Positions 35,909 through 43,358 of a DNA stretch of 64,000 nucleotides are shown here, piece by piece (positions within the stretch are counted from its first letter, which is position 1; every line of letters begins with the position of its first letter). The position numbers and the translations under genes are program-made. The stretch is from SIG440 sp045586925 (GTDB lineage: Bacteria > Bacillota > Clostridia > Monoglobales > Monoglobaceae). Location of the stretch: NCBI GenBank assembly GCA_045586925.1, contig JAZNBG010000035.1:59052-123051 (forward strand). Direction: 5' to 3'. Under the pieces are notes generated by a model. The model was not told the origin of the DNA. It searched no databases and saw only the letters and a list, made by a program, of their open reading frames with translations.

Positions 35909-36550
35909 ATGTTGAATACCGAAAGCTATACAGAAAACAACAAAGTGGTTATTGCCGGAACAGTGGCAAGTGTTCCGGAGTTTTCTCACGAGGTTTATGA
36001 AGAAATGTTTTATACATTTATGCTTGATACCCCAAGGTTAAGCGAAACTCACGATACAGTTAAGGTTACCATATCCGAAAAATTTCTTACGGGTGATGGT
36101 TTGCATCTGGGTGACAGTATTTTAATTCACGGGCAGTTCAGGTCATACAATAATTTTACAAATGTGGGCAATCGTCTGGTTCTTACTGTTTTTGTAAAGG
36201 ATATCGAAGCCTATGACGACAGCATAGAAACCAGTATGAATTCCATATACCTTAACGGCTACATATGTAAAAAGCCGGTTTACAGAACAACACCCTTTGG
36301 CAGAGAAATTGCTGATATTCTTCTTGCAGTAAACAGGTCGTACAATAAATCCGACTATATTCCATGCATTGCCTGGGGCAGAAATGCCAAATTTGCCGAA
36401 TGTCTTAATGTAGGTGATAATGTTGTGATTAAAGGTAGAATTCAAAGCCGTGAATATCAGAAACGTCTTAGCGAAACCGAGGTAGAAAGCAAAACGGCAT
36501 TTGAAGTATCAATTTCACGTTTGGATAAAGCCGGCGATTTTGTTGAGTAG
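35909..36550 (+). CDS. Single-stranded DNA-binding-like protein with two OB folds
   Basis: 213 residues. Two SSB-like OB folds in tandem: residues about 12-105 (VVIAGTVASVPEF) and about 112-205 (IYLNGYICKKPVYRTTPFGREIADILLAVNR, then YIPCIAWGRNA). No acidic C-terminal tail of the canonical SSB type, so probably an accessory SSB rather than the essential one. Followed by a terminator. Confidence 0.82.
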   Translation: MLNTESYTENNKVVIAGTVASVPEFSHEVYEEMFYTFMLDTPRLSETHDTVKVTISEKFLTGDGLHLGDSILIHGQFRSYNNFTNVGNRLVLTVFVKDIEAYDDSIETSMNSIYLNGYICKKPVYRTTPFGREIADILLAVNRSYNKSDYIPCIAWGRNAKFAECLNVGDNVVIKGRIQSREYQKRLSETEVESKTAFEVSISRLDKAGDFVE

Positions 36551-36555
36551 TTTTA

Positions 36556-36585
36556 AAGTCCCCGTACAGGGGGCTTATTTTTTAT
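36556..36585 (+). terminator. Terminator after the SSB-like gene
   Basis: AAGTCCCC, loop GTACA, GGGGGCTT, then ATTTTTTAT. Confidence 0.8.
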
Positions 36586-36735
36586 ATAATAGGAATTTAC
36601 TACTTATCAGTACTAAACTCCTATTATAAAAAAACAAAATTCAAATTGCCCATGCAAAATTTTCGGCTACGCCGAAATGCACTTGGGCAAACAAAGCGTT
36701 ATTACTCCGACCGCCGCAAGGCGGGCGTCGTAGCC
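36585..36735. repeat. Composite fold-back repeat
   Basis: Three structures in a row. First, arms TATAATAGGAATTTA and TAAACTCCTATTATA (36585-36599, 36614-36628), 14 of 15 paired. Second, a two-tier stem at about 36647-36693: TTGCCCA/TGGGCAA enclosing TTTCGGC, TAC, GCCGAAA. Third, CCGCC/GGCGG with a GCAA tetraloop near 36711-36724, enclosed by ACAAAG/CTTTGT. No coding potential. It looks like a dispersed miniature element. Confidence 0.65.
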
Positions 36736-36861
36736 CCTTTGTTCATCTATGGAAAAGTGATAACATAGAAGGATTTTGAAGATTTTTGACGAAAGTATAA
36801 TATAATAATATTTTAAATGTAGATGGTCTACAATTTGACATAATGAAAGAAGGAAAAAGAA

Positions 36862-37890
36862 ATGAATATGAGTTTTGAAAGAAAGCTCCCTATACCAATG
36901 GAAGTTAAGGAGCATTATCCGATTACGGCAGAGCTTGAGACGTTGATTGATAAAAGAGCGGTAGAGATACAGGATATTTTTACAGGCAAGTCAGACAAGC
37001 TTGCCCTGATTATTGGCCCTTGCTCAGCAGATAATGAGGACAGTGTGATTGACTATATATCCCGTTTGCGCAAGGTGCAGGAAAAGGTGGAAGATAAGAT
37101 TTTCATAATTCCCCGCATATATACCAACAAGCCCCGCACGACAGGCGATGGCTATAAAGGAATGCTGCATCAGCCCGACCCGAATGAAAAACCGGATATG
37201 TATAAAGGAATTGTTGCAATACGCCAGTTGCATTTACGTGCATTGAAAGAAACAGGTTTTTCTTGCGCAGATGAAATGCTTTATCCCGAAAACCACAGAT
37301 ATCTAAGTGATATACTTGCCTATGTTGCGGTTGGTGCACGCTCGGTTGAAAACCAGCAGCACAGACTTACTGCCAGTGGACTTGATGTTCCTGTGGGTAT
37401 GAAAAACCCCACAAGCGGCGATATCTCGGTTATGATGAATTCTATAACGGCGGCACAGCACAACCACACCTTTATTTATCGTGGCTGGGAGGTTCATTCC
37501 ACCGGCAACCCCTGTGCTCACGCAATTCTGCGAGGCTATGTAAACAAGCATGGTCAGTCAATGCCAAACTATCATTATGAGGATTTGGTTCACTTGTGTG
37601 AGGCATATGCAAAAACTGATTTGGTTAATCCAGGTGTTATTGTTGATACAAATCACGCAAACTCCGGAAAGAAGTATCTCGAACAGGTGAGAATTGCCAA
37701 GGAGGTTTTGCATAGCTGTCGTCACGATGCCGATGTGAAGAAGCTGGTTAAGGGCTTTATGATTGAAAGCTATATCGAAGATGGTGCCCAGAAGATTGGG
37801 GAATGTGTTTATGGCAAGTCTATTACAGACCCCTGCTTGGGTTGGGAAAAGACCGAAAGACTTATATTGGATATGGCAGACCTGCTGTAG
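36862..37890 (+). CDS. aroF: 3-deoxy-7-phosphoheptulonate synthase (DAHP synthase, class I)
   Basis: 342 residues, AroFGH type: condenses PEP and erythrose-4-phosphate to start the shikimate pathway. Motifs IGPCSADNEDS, RIYTNKPRTTGDGYKG, GMKNPTSGD and DTNHANSGK are all present. No aromatic-amino-acid riboswitch or T-box was seen upstream, and no other aro gene is adjacent. Ribosome site AAGGAAAAAG. The paralogue letter is not decidable. Confidence 0.93.
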   Translation: MNMSFERKLPIPMEVKEHYPITAELETLIDKRAVEIQDIFTGKSDKLALIIGPCSADNEDSVIDYISRLRKVQEKVEDKIFIIPRIYTNKPRTTGDGYKGMLHQPDPNEKPDMYKGIVAIRQLHLRALKETGFSCADEMLYPENHRYLSDILAYVAVGARSVENQQHRLTASGLDVPVGMKNPTSGDISVMMNSITAAQHNHTFIYRGWEVHSTGNPCAHAILRGYVNKHGQSMPNYHYEDLVHLCEAYAKTDLVNPGVIVDTNHANSGKKYLEQVRIAKEVLHSCRHDADVKKLVKGFMIESYIEDGAQKIGECVYGKSITDPCLGWEKTERLILDMADLL

Positions 37891-37928
37891 AAGACAAAGA
37901 TACACTCTGATTTTTGGAGGGATAAATA

Positions 37929-39647
37929 ATGAAAAGAACTATATCTTTTGTGTTAATTTTTTTAATTTTACTATCGTTTTCGTTGGTGGTATTTGCGGAT
38001 TCAACGTCAGGGAATTTGCAGGTAGAAACTGATGAGGCAAAAACCTTTGTGAGTGTCAAAACCCCTCTTCCTGATGATATCAAGGATAATGATAGCTGGC
38101 GTACAATGGCAAGATACAAAGATTCGGGGCAGGGAATTACTCTGTCGGCTTACTATAATGGATATATTTATGCAACAGTTCCTGCAGAAAATAAAGACAG
38201 GGAAATTGAAGCTTTTGTGCCCGATACGATTCCGTTTACCGATTATGATGCAGCGCAGTATGAATTCCACGTTATGGAGCAACTGTCACGCACAGGAGTA
38301 ATTATGGGCAACGAAAAGGGCGAGGCAAAGCCTTTTGATAACGTAACCCGAGCAGAAGCTGTTGCTATGGTAATGAGATTTATGGGGCTTTCGAATATGC
38401 CTTCTGCAAATGGGATTGTTCATTTTGAGGATGTGTCAACAAACGACTGGTTCTACAGCGTGGTTATGTCTGCATATAAATGCGGAATTATAGAGGGCAC
38501 ATCGGCGTATACCTTTTCGCCCGACCGAAATGTTACCCGTGAAGAAATTACGGTTATGACAGCAAGAGCCTTGAACTATGCCGGTTTAAGATGCCCCAAA
38601 AGAACAGTTGAAAACATTGCAGATATGGATATGATATCTTCTTGGGCAAAGGAAGCATACGACTTAATCGGTTCAAACTATGTATCCGATTATGATGATA
38701 CCGACCCCGAAAACCCTGTTCGCCTTTTAAATCCGCAAAAAGCTGCATCAAGATATGATGTGGCATATACCTTAGACAATACGGCAAAATCATGTCAGCT
38801 TTATCCCTCTGATTTGGCGGTGGAATATGGTTTTGATAAGGATATGCCGATAATTGACGGCTCCACATCAACTTATCCCTTTACAGAGGCGGTTTACGGA
38901 CAGCTTTTCTATAACGGAAAAACACACAGCCAATATCCCCAAAAGCACAGCAAAAGCCACGCGTCCTATCAGCGTCTTATAGACGGCGAGGTTGATATGC
39001 TTTTTGCATCGGTCTATCCGGCAAGCGATATTTTGGCTATGGCAGAGGAAAAGGGAGTAGAGCTTGAGCTTATTCCTATTGCCTATGATGCAATGATTTT
39101 CTTCACCAATGCAGACAATCCTGCAACAGGGCTTACAAAAGAGCAAATAAGTGATATCTATGTAAATGATGCATATGATAACTGGTCGCAGCTTGGCGGC
39201 AGTGATGCCCTGCTTTATCCTTATTGCCGAAACAACGACAGCGGAAGCCATGCCCAGATGGAAAAACACTTTTTAAACGGAAATGAAATTCATCCCAATG
39301 TGCAAAAGGAAACCTCCTACACAATGTCCAATGTTCTTACCGATGTAATGGCGGCAAAAACGGACAATCCTGTTGGCTATGGTCTGGGATACAGCATTTA
39401 TTACTACTATCACAATATGGATTTGTTCTATGACACCAAAACCAATTTAAAGCTTTTGGCTATTGACGGAGTTCAGCCAACGGATGAAACAATAGCTGAC
39501 GGCAGTTATCCTCTTGCAAACAACACATATATTGTTTTGCGTAAAGATACGCCTGCAGATAGCCCGGAAAGAAAAATGGCAGAATTTATGCTGACCGAGG
39601 CAGGACAGCAATGCGTTGAGCTGGCAGGTTATGGCAGATTAAAGTAA
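37929..39647 (+). CDS. SLH-domain surface protein fused to a PstS-like phosphate-binding domain
   Basis: 572 residues. Signal peptide about 1-23 (LIFLILLSFSLVVFA). Residues about 95-270 contain SLH repeats (GVIMGNEKGEAKPFDNVTRA, then GIIEGTSAYTFSPDRNVTRE). Residues about 305-572 form a type II periplasmic-binding domain of the PstS class, starting DGSTSTYPFTEA and with NNDSGSHAQMEKHF. The SLH part should anchor it to wall polymers, the PBP part should bind phosphate or a similar anion. No pst permease genes are near. A GGAGG site precedes ATG. Confidence 0.87.
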   Translation: MKRTISFVLIFLILLSFSLVVFADSTSGNLQVETDEAKTFVSVKTPLPDDIKDNDSWRTMARYKDSGQGITLSAYYNGYIYATVPAENKDREIEAFVPDTIPFTDYDAAQYEFHVMEQLSRTGVIMGNEKGEAKPFDNVTRAEAVAMVMRFMGLSNMPSANGIVHFEDVSTNDWFYSVVMSAYKCGIIEGTSAYTFSPDRNVTREEITVMTARALNYAGLRCPKRTVENIADMDMISSWAKEAYDLIGSNYVSDYDDTDPENPVRLLNPQKAASRYDVAYTLDNTAKSCQLYPSDLAVEYGFDKDMPIIDGSTSTYPFTEAVYGQLFYNGKTHSQYPQKHSKSHASYQRLIDGEVDMLFASVYPASDILAMAEEKGVELELIPIAYDAMIFFTNADNPATGLTKEQISDIYVNDAYDNWSQLGGSDALLYPYCRNNDSGSHAQMEKHFLNGNEIHPNVQKETSYTMSNVLTDVMAAKTDNPVGYGLGYSIYYYYHNMDLFYDTKTNLKLLAIDGVQPTDETIADGSYPLANNTYIVLRKDTPADSPERKMAEFMLTEAGQQCVELAGYGRLK

Positions 39648-39661
39648 GTATAATATTCGTT

Positions 39662-39689
39662 AAAAGCCCGAATGAATGTTCGGGCTTTT
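39662..39689 (+). terminator. Terminator after the SLH-PstS gene
   Basis: AAAAGCCCGAA, loop TGAATG, TTCGGGCTTTT. Confidence 0.88.
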
Positions 39690-39691
39690 GC

Positions 39692-39756
39692 ATTGCAAAA
39701 AAAATTTATACTTTTTGCAATTTCCTCTTTTATATTATCAAAATTTGTGATATACT
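39692..39756 (+). promoter_or_regulatory. Inverted repeat and extended -10 before the DUF1846 gene
   Basis: ATTGCAAAAA (39692-39701) and TTTTTGCAAT (39712-39721) form a 10-bp inverted repeat, 25 bases upstream of TGTGATATACT (39746-39756), an extended -10. No strong -35 is seen; the repeat could bind an activator. Confidence 0.45.
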
Positions 39757-39789
39757 AATATGTGGATTTTAAAAAGGGGGCTCAAAACT

Positions 39790-41274
39790 ATGGCAAGAAT
39801 AGGTTTTGATAATCAAAAATATCTTAAAATGCAATCGGAGCAGATACGCAAGCGTATCGCAGAGTTTGGGGGGAAGCTATACCTTGAATTTGGTGGAAAG
39901 CTTTTTGACGATTATCATGCCTCACGTGTGCTCCCGGGATTTGCCCCAGACAGCAAAATCCGTATGCTTCAGCAGCTTAAGGACGAGGTAGAGATTGTTA
40001 TTACCATCAATGCCGAGGATATCGAATGCAACAAAATCCGTGGAGATTTGGGCATATCTTATGACGACGATGTTCTTCGTCTTATTGATACCTTCCGTGA
40101 AATGAAGTTGTATGTGGGCAGTGTGGTTCTTACACGCTTTAATGGTCAACCATCTGCAAATGCCTTCCTTAAACAGCTTAATAATCTTGGTGTTAAGTGC
40201 TATAAGCATTATTCTATACCGGGGTATCCGTCAGATATACCGTTTATTGTAAGTGACGAGGGTTTGGGCAAAAACGAGTTTATAGAAACCGAACGTTCGC
40301 TTGTGGTAATTACAGCCCCAGGTCCCGGTAGCGGCAAAATGGCAACCTGCCTTAGCCAGCTTTATCACGAGCACAAACGGGGAGTTACCGCAGGTTATGC
40401 TAAGTTTGAAACATTCCCTGTCTGGAACCTGCCGCTTAAGCACCCTGTAAATCTAGCATACGAGGCGGCAACTGCCGATCTTAATGATGTAAATATGATT
40501 GACCCCTTCCATCTGGAAGCCTATGGCGAAACTGCGGTTAATTATAACCGTGACGTGGAGATTTTCCCCGTGCTTAACACTATGTTTGAGCGGATTCAGG
40601 GCAGTTCTCCATATAGCTCACCAACAGATATGGGCGTTAATATGGCGGGCAACTGTATTATTGATGATGATGCTTGCTGCGAGGCGTCAAAGATGGAAAT
40701 TATACGCAGATACTATGCTACAGCCGCAAATGTAATTCGTGGCAAGGGTGACGAAAATCAGGTAAGAAAGATAGAGCTTCTTATGAATCAGGCAGGAATC
40801 ACGCCTGATTATTGTGCGGCAGTTCCAAGGGCGCTTGAAAGGGCGGCGCAGACGCAAAGTCCGGCAGGCGCAATGGCTCTTCCTGATGGCAGAATTGTTA
40901 CAGGTAAAACCACATCAACACTGGGTGCGGCATCGGCACTTTTACTTAATGCATTAAAAGCTCTTGGTGGAATTGATTCGGAAATTGATTTAATTGAGGC
41001 ATCTGTCCTTGAGCCTATATGTGGTCTTAAAACCACATATCTTAAACATAAAAATCCAAGATTGCATACCGACGAGGTGCTGCTTGCACTGACAATTTCG
41101 GCTCTGTCAAATCCGGTTGCGTTAAAGGCAAAGGAGCAACTTGAGAATCTTCGTGGCAGTGATGCACACTTTACGGTTATTATCAGCGAAGAGGACGAAA
41201 AGATTTTAAGACGTCTGGGCATAAATGTAAGCTTTGAACCAAGATACGAGCACGAAAGACTTTATCATAAATAA
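39790..41274 (+). CDS. DUF1846 family protein
   Basis: 494 residues. Start MARIGFDNQKY with a GGGGG ribosome site; the frame is open further upstream without a site. Recognisable as DUF1846 by length and by stretches such as LYLEFGGKLFDDYHASRVLPGF and TAPGPGSGKMATCLSQLYHE, the latter P-loop-like. Family members have solved structures but no firm function that I know. Ends with a terminator. Confidence 0.85.
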   Translation: MARIGFDNQKYLKMQSEQIRKRIAEFGGKLYLEFGGKLFDDYHASRVLPGFAPDSKIRMLQQLKDEVEIVITINAEDIECNKIRGDLGISYDDDVLRLIDTFREMKLYVGSVVLTRFNGQPSANAFLKQLNNLGVKCYKHYSIPGYPSDIPFIVSDEGLGKNEFIETERSLVVITAPGPGSGKMATCLSQLYHEHKRGVTAGYAKFETFPVWNLPLKHPVNLAYEAATADLNDVNMIDPFHLEAYGETAVNYNRDVEIFPVLNTMFERIQGSSPYSSPTDMGVNMAGNCIIDDDACCEASKMEIIRRYYATAANVIRGKGDENQVRKIELLMNQAGITPDYCAAVPRALERAAQTQSPAGAMALPDGRIVTGKTTSTLGAASALLLNALKALGGIDSEIDLIEASVLEPICGLKTTYLKHKNPRLHTDEVLLALTISALSNPVALKAKEQLENLRGSDAHFTVIISEEDEKILRRLGINVSFEPRYEHERLYHK

Positions 41275-41279
41275 AACAG

Positions 41280-41318
41280 AAAAATCCTGCCGATAGAATC
41301 GACAGGATTTTTGTTTTT
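41280..41318 (+). terminator. Terminator after the DUF1846 gene
   Basis: AAAAATCCTG-C-CGA, loop TAGAA, TCG-A-CAGGATTTTT, then GTTTTTT. Confidence 0.85.
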
Positions 41319-41353
41319 TATAGGGAATAGTTAAGAGAGAATGTGGAATAAGT

Positions 41354-41385
41354 AAAAATCCGTGCACAATAGTGCACGGATTTTT
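41354..41385 (-). terminator. Terminator of tRNA-Gly
   Basis: AAAAATCCGTGCAC, loop of 4, GTGCACGGATTTTT: 14 perfect pairs, directly downstream of the tRNA on the minus strand. Confidence 0.85.
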
Positions 41386-41459
41386 GGAGCGGAAGACGAG
41401 ATTCGAACTCGCGACGTTCACCTTGGCAAGGTGACGCTCTACCACTGAGCCACTCCCGC
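41385..41459 (-). tRNA. tRNA-Gly (anticodon GCC)
   Basis: Minus strand. Acceptor GCGGGAG/CTTCCGC, D-arm GGCTCAGTGGTAGAGC, anticodon arm CACCTTGCCAAGGTG with GCC, T-arm GCGAGTTCGAATCTCGT, encoded CCA. 75 nt with CCA. Confidence 0.96.
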
Positions 41460-41488
41460 ATATATTCAGTTTCTCAACTGCAAGAAAT

Positions 41489-41517
41489 ATTCTAGCACAA
41501 GCGATGGGTTTTGTCAA
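41489..41517 (-). promoter_or_regulatory. Promoter of tRNA-Gly
   Basis: Minus strand TTGACA, 17-base spacer, TAGAAT, about 30 bases before the tRNA 5' end. Confidence 0.8.
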
Positions 41518-41570
41518 TACCTAATTTAAAAATAATTATGAAAATTTGCAAATATAATTTTAATATGCAA

Positions 41571-41605
41571 AAAAGCCGCATCAAACAGCCAACGTTCGAT
41601 ACGAC
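41571..41605 (-). terminator. Terminator of the yceD-rpmF transcript
   Basis: On the minus strand GTCGTATCGAAC pairs with GTTTGATGCGGC over 12 positions (three G-U wobbles), 7-base loop, then TTTTTT. Confidence 0.75.
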
Positions 41606-41625
41606 TTCTTTCTCTGTGTAAATGT

Positions 41626-41805
41626 TTACGCCTCTTTCTTTACAACTTCTTTACCGTTGTAATATCCGCAAGCCTTGCAAACTCTGTGAGGCATTTTGTA
41701 GTCACCACAGTTGGGACACACTACCATTCCGGGAATAAGGAGCTTCCAGTTAGCTCTTCTTTTGTCTCTTCTGGCTTTAGAAGTTTTTCTCTTTGGAACT
41801 GCCAT
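41626..41805 (-). CDS. rpmF: 50S ribosomal protein L32
   Basis: 59 residues. MAVPKRKTSKARRDKRR start and zinc ribbon CPNC...CKAC. I use the ATG at 41805, preceded by AGAGGTG; the upstream in-frame ATG lacks a site. Lies 59 bases downstream of yceD, the standard pair. Confidence 0.97.
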   Translation of the reverse strand: MAVPKRKTSKARRDKRRANWKLLIPGMVVCPNCGDYKMPHRVCKACGYYNGKEVVKKEA

Positions 41806-41864
41806 AGTTAAATACACCTCTTTCCAATCTAAATAATTTGAACAGGGGCTATGCCCTGCATAAT

Positions 41865-42362
41865 CTACAAAAGTTTATCCAGAATATCAAATCTGGGGTC
41901 AGTGGGTCTTGTGTCACAGTTGCAGGGGGACTGGTTAAGATTATTGCCGCAATTGGGGCATAAGCCTTTGCAATCCTCGCAGCACAAGCGTTTGGTTGGC
42001 AGATTGACAAGTATGTTTGCCAGAACAATTTCGTCAATCTCAATTGCTGTGCCTTCCAGAACAACTGTATCGGGATTCTGAACATCTTCGACCCGTGAGT
42101 TTTCCTTCTTGAAGATTTCCTTAAATGAACAACTAAAATCACTTTTGAAGGTTTCACAGCATCTGTCGCAGGAATATTCCATCAGGCAGGAGGCTGTGGC
42201 CTCAAGCTCGATGCTTCCGCCGATGTTGACAAATTCGCCTGTTACAGAAACGGGAGTCAGAAACCTTGCACCGTGTTCTTCACATTCTGCAAAATCAAGC
42301 TCTAAATTGAGTGGAAGCTTTCTTCCGTCAGCGTTTAAGATGGGCAATAAATCAAATTTCAT
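41865..42362 (-). CDS. yceD: YceD/DUF177 family protein
   Basis: 165 residues. DUF177 proteins are encoded upstream of rpmF and linked to 23S rRNA accumulation. Cys residues cluster at CDRCC (about 70) and in CCEDCKGLCPNCG with CNC (about 126-150), a likely zinc site. The start codon is only 23 bases from the 3' end of a tRNA-Val on the same strand, with AAAGGA between, so the message probably begins as a tRNA-mRNA transcript. Confidence 0.92.
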   Translation of the reverse strand: MKFDLLPILNADGRKLPLNLELDFAECEEHGARFLTPVSVTGEFVNIGGSIELEATASCLMEYSCDRCCETFKSDFSCSFKEIFKKENSRVEDVQNPDTVVLEGTAIEIDEIVLANILVNLPTKRLCCEDCKGLCPNCGNNLNQSPCNCDTRPTDPRFDILDKLL

Positions 42363-42385
42363 TTCTGTTGTCCTTTAAAAAAATG

Positions 42386-42461
42386 TGGTGGGCACAATAG
42401 GGCTCGAACCTATGACCCTCTGCTTGTAAGGCAGATGCTCTCCCAGCTGAGCTATGCGCCC
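42386..42461 (-). tRNA. tRNA-Val (anticodon TAC), copy 2
   Basis: Minus strand. Acceptor GGGCGCA/TGTGCCC, D-arm AGCTCAGCTGGGAGAGC, anticodon arm CTGCCTTACAAGCAG, T-arm ATAGGTTCGAGCCCTAT, encoded CCA; 76 nt. Confidence 0.96.
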
Positions 42462-42497
42462 ACATATGATACCGATTGTGCAGTGATGATAAAAATA

Positions 42498-42573
42498 TGG
42501 TGGGCACAATAGGGCTCGAACCTATGACCCTCTGCTTGTAAGGCAGATGCTCTCCCAGCTGAGCTATGCGCCC
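42498..42573 (-). tRNA. tRNA-Val (anticodon TAC), copy 1
   Basis: Identical to the other copy over all 76 nt; 36 bases between them. Only one promoter is seen, upstream of this copy. Confidence 0.96.
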
Positions 42574-42613
42574 ATATACTTTTTCACAATACTGCATTTT
42601 AATCAGCTTGATT

Positions 42614-42642
42614 ATTATACACAATCAAAAGTCGTTTGTCAA
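42614..42642 (-). promoter_or_regulatory. Consensus promoter of the tRNA-Val/yceD/rpmF transcript
   Basis: Minus strand: perfect TTGACA, 17-base spacer ending TGTG, perfect TATAAT. Confidence 0.88.
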
Positions 42643-42756
42643 TACATAATTTAATTTTTTTTCATTTTTTTAAAATCAGCATTGCAACAAGTCTTATATG
42701 TTTGGGGCAAAATGAATCTATTATCCTTTTGTAAGGTAAACTTTTTGTTAAATGTA

Positions 42757-42785
42757 TTGTATTTGAAAAGAATATATGTTATACT
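42757..42785 (+). promoter_or_regulatory. Promoter of the comEA-like gene
   Basis: TTGTAT (42757-42762), 17-base spacer, TATACT (42780-42785). Confidence 0.55.
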
Positions 42786-42803
42786 TAAATAATTAGAATA
42801 GGA

Positions 42804-43283
42804 TTGCTGTATGCAGTGACAAAAAGCATAACGTGGGATGGTAAAGAGATGGTGCCTTGGGTGAAATCAGACAGTCTTGAAGGCTTTATGCGCAGACAGG
42901 AACGGCTGTTAAAACAAAATGAGTTTTATAAAAGATTGATGATTGTTCCTGTTATTGTGATAATTGTTTCGCTTTCTGTTCTTGCATATAACCTCACTGT
43001 GGGTAAAAAGATAAAAAGTCAGAAGCCGCAAAACGTTGCCGGTGTGATGATGGTTAAAGAAGAAACAGAAACCGTGGGAGAAAAGATTAATTTAAATGCA
43101 GCAACACAAGATGTGCTTGACACTCTTCCGGGGATAGGCCCGAAAAAGGTTGAAGCAATCATTGAAACCAGAGAAAGAATGGGTGGCTTTCGCTCGGTGG
43201 AGGATATCCTGAATGTTAATGGGATTGGCGAAAAGCTTTTGGACGAAATACGTCATATGATATATGTTGATACAACAAATTAA
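42804..43283 (+). CDS. ComEA-like helix-hairpin-helix protein
   Basis: Up to 159 residues. One membrane segment (VPVIVIIVSLSVLAYNL, about 47-64), a spacer, then a C-terminal double helix-hairpin-helix (INLNAATQDVLDTLPGIGPK, IGEKLLDEI) as in ComEA, the DNA receptor of competence. The SLBB domain of full ComEA is missing. The start is uncertain: TTG 42804, GTG 42816 and ATG 42849 are in frame, none with a strong ribosome site. No comEB/comEC follows. Confidence 0.8.
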   Translation: MLYAVTKSITWDGKEMVPWVKSDSLEGFMRRQERLLKQNEFYKRLMIVPVIVIIVSLSVLAYNLTVGKKIKSQKPQNVAGVMMVKEETETVGEKINLNAATQDVLDTLPGIGPKKVEAIIETRERMGGFRSVEDILNVNGIGEKLLDEIRHMIYVDTTN

Positions 43284-43358
43284 AAAATATGCCCGTGTGG
43301 CACTGAAAATTATATTAAAAACAGACAATGTGTGAAATTTGAAAGGTTGTGTTTTAAA

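Noticed and set aside
36736..36861. Aromatic amino acid T-box or attenuator before DAHP synthase.
   Set aside because: No leader peptide, T-box sequence or competing hairpins seen.
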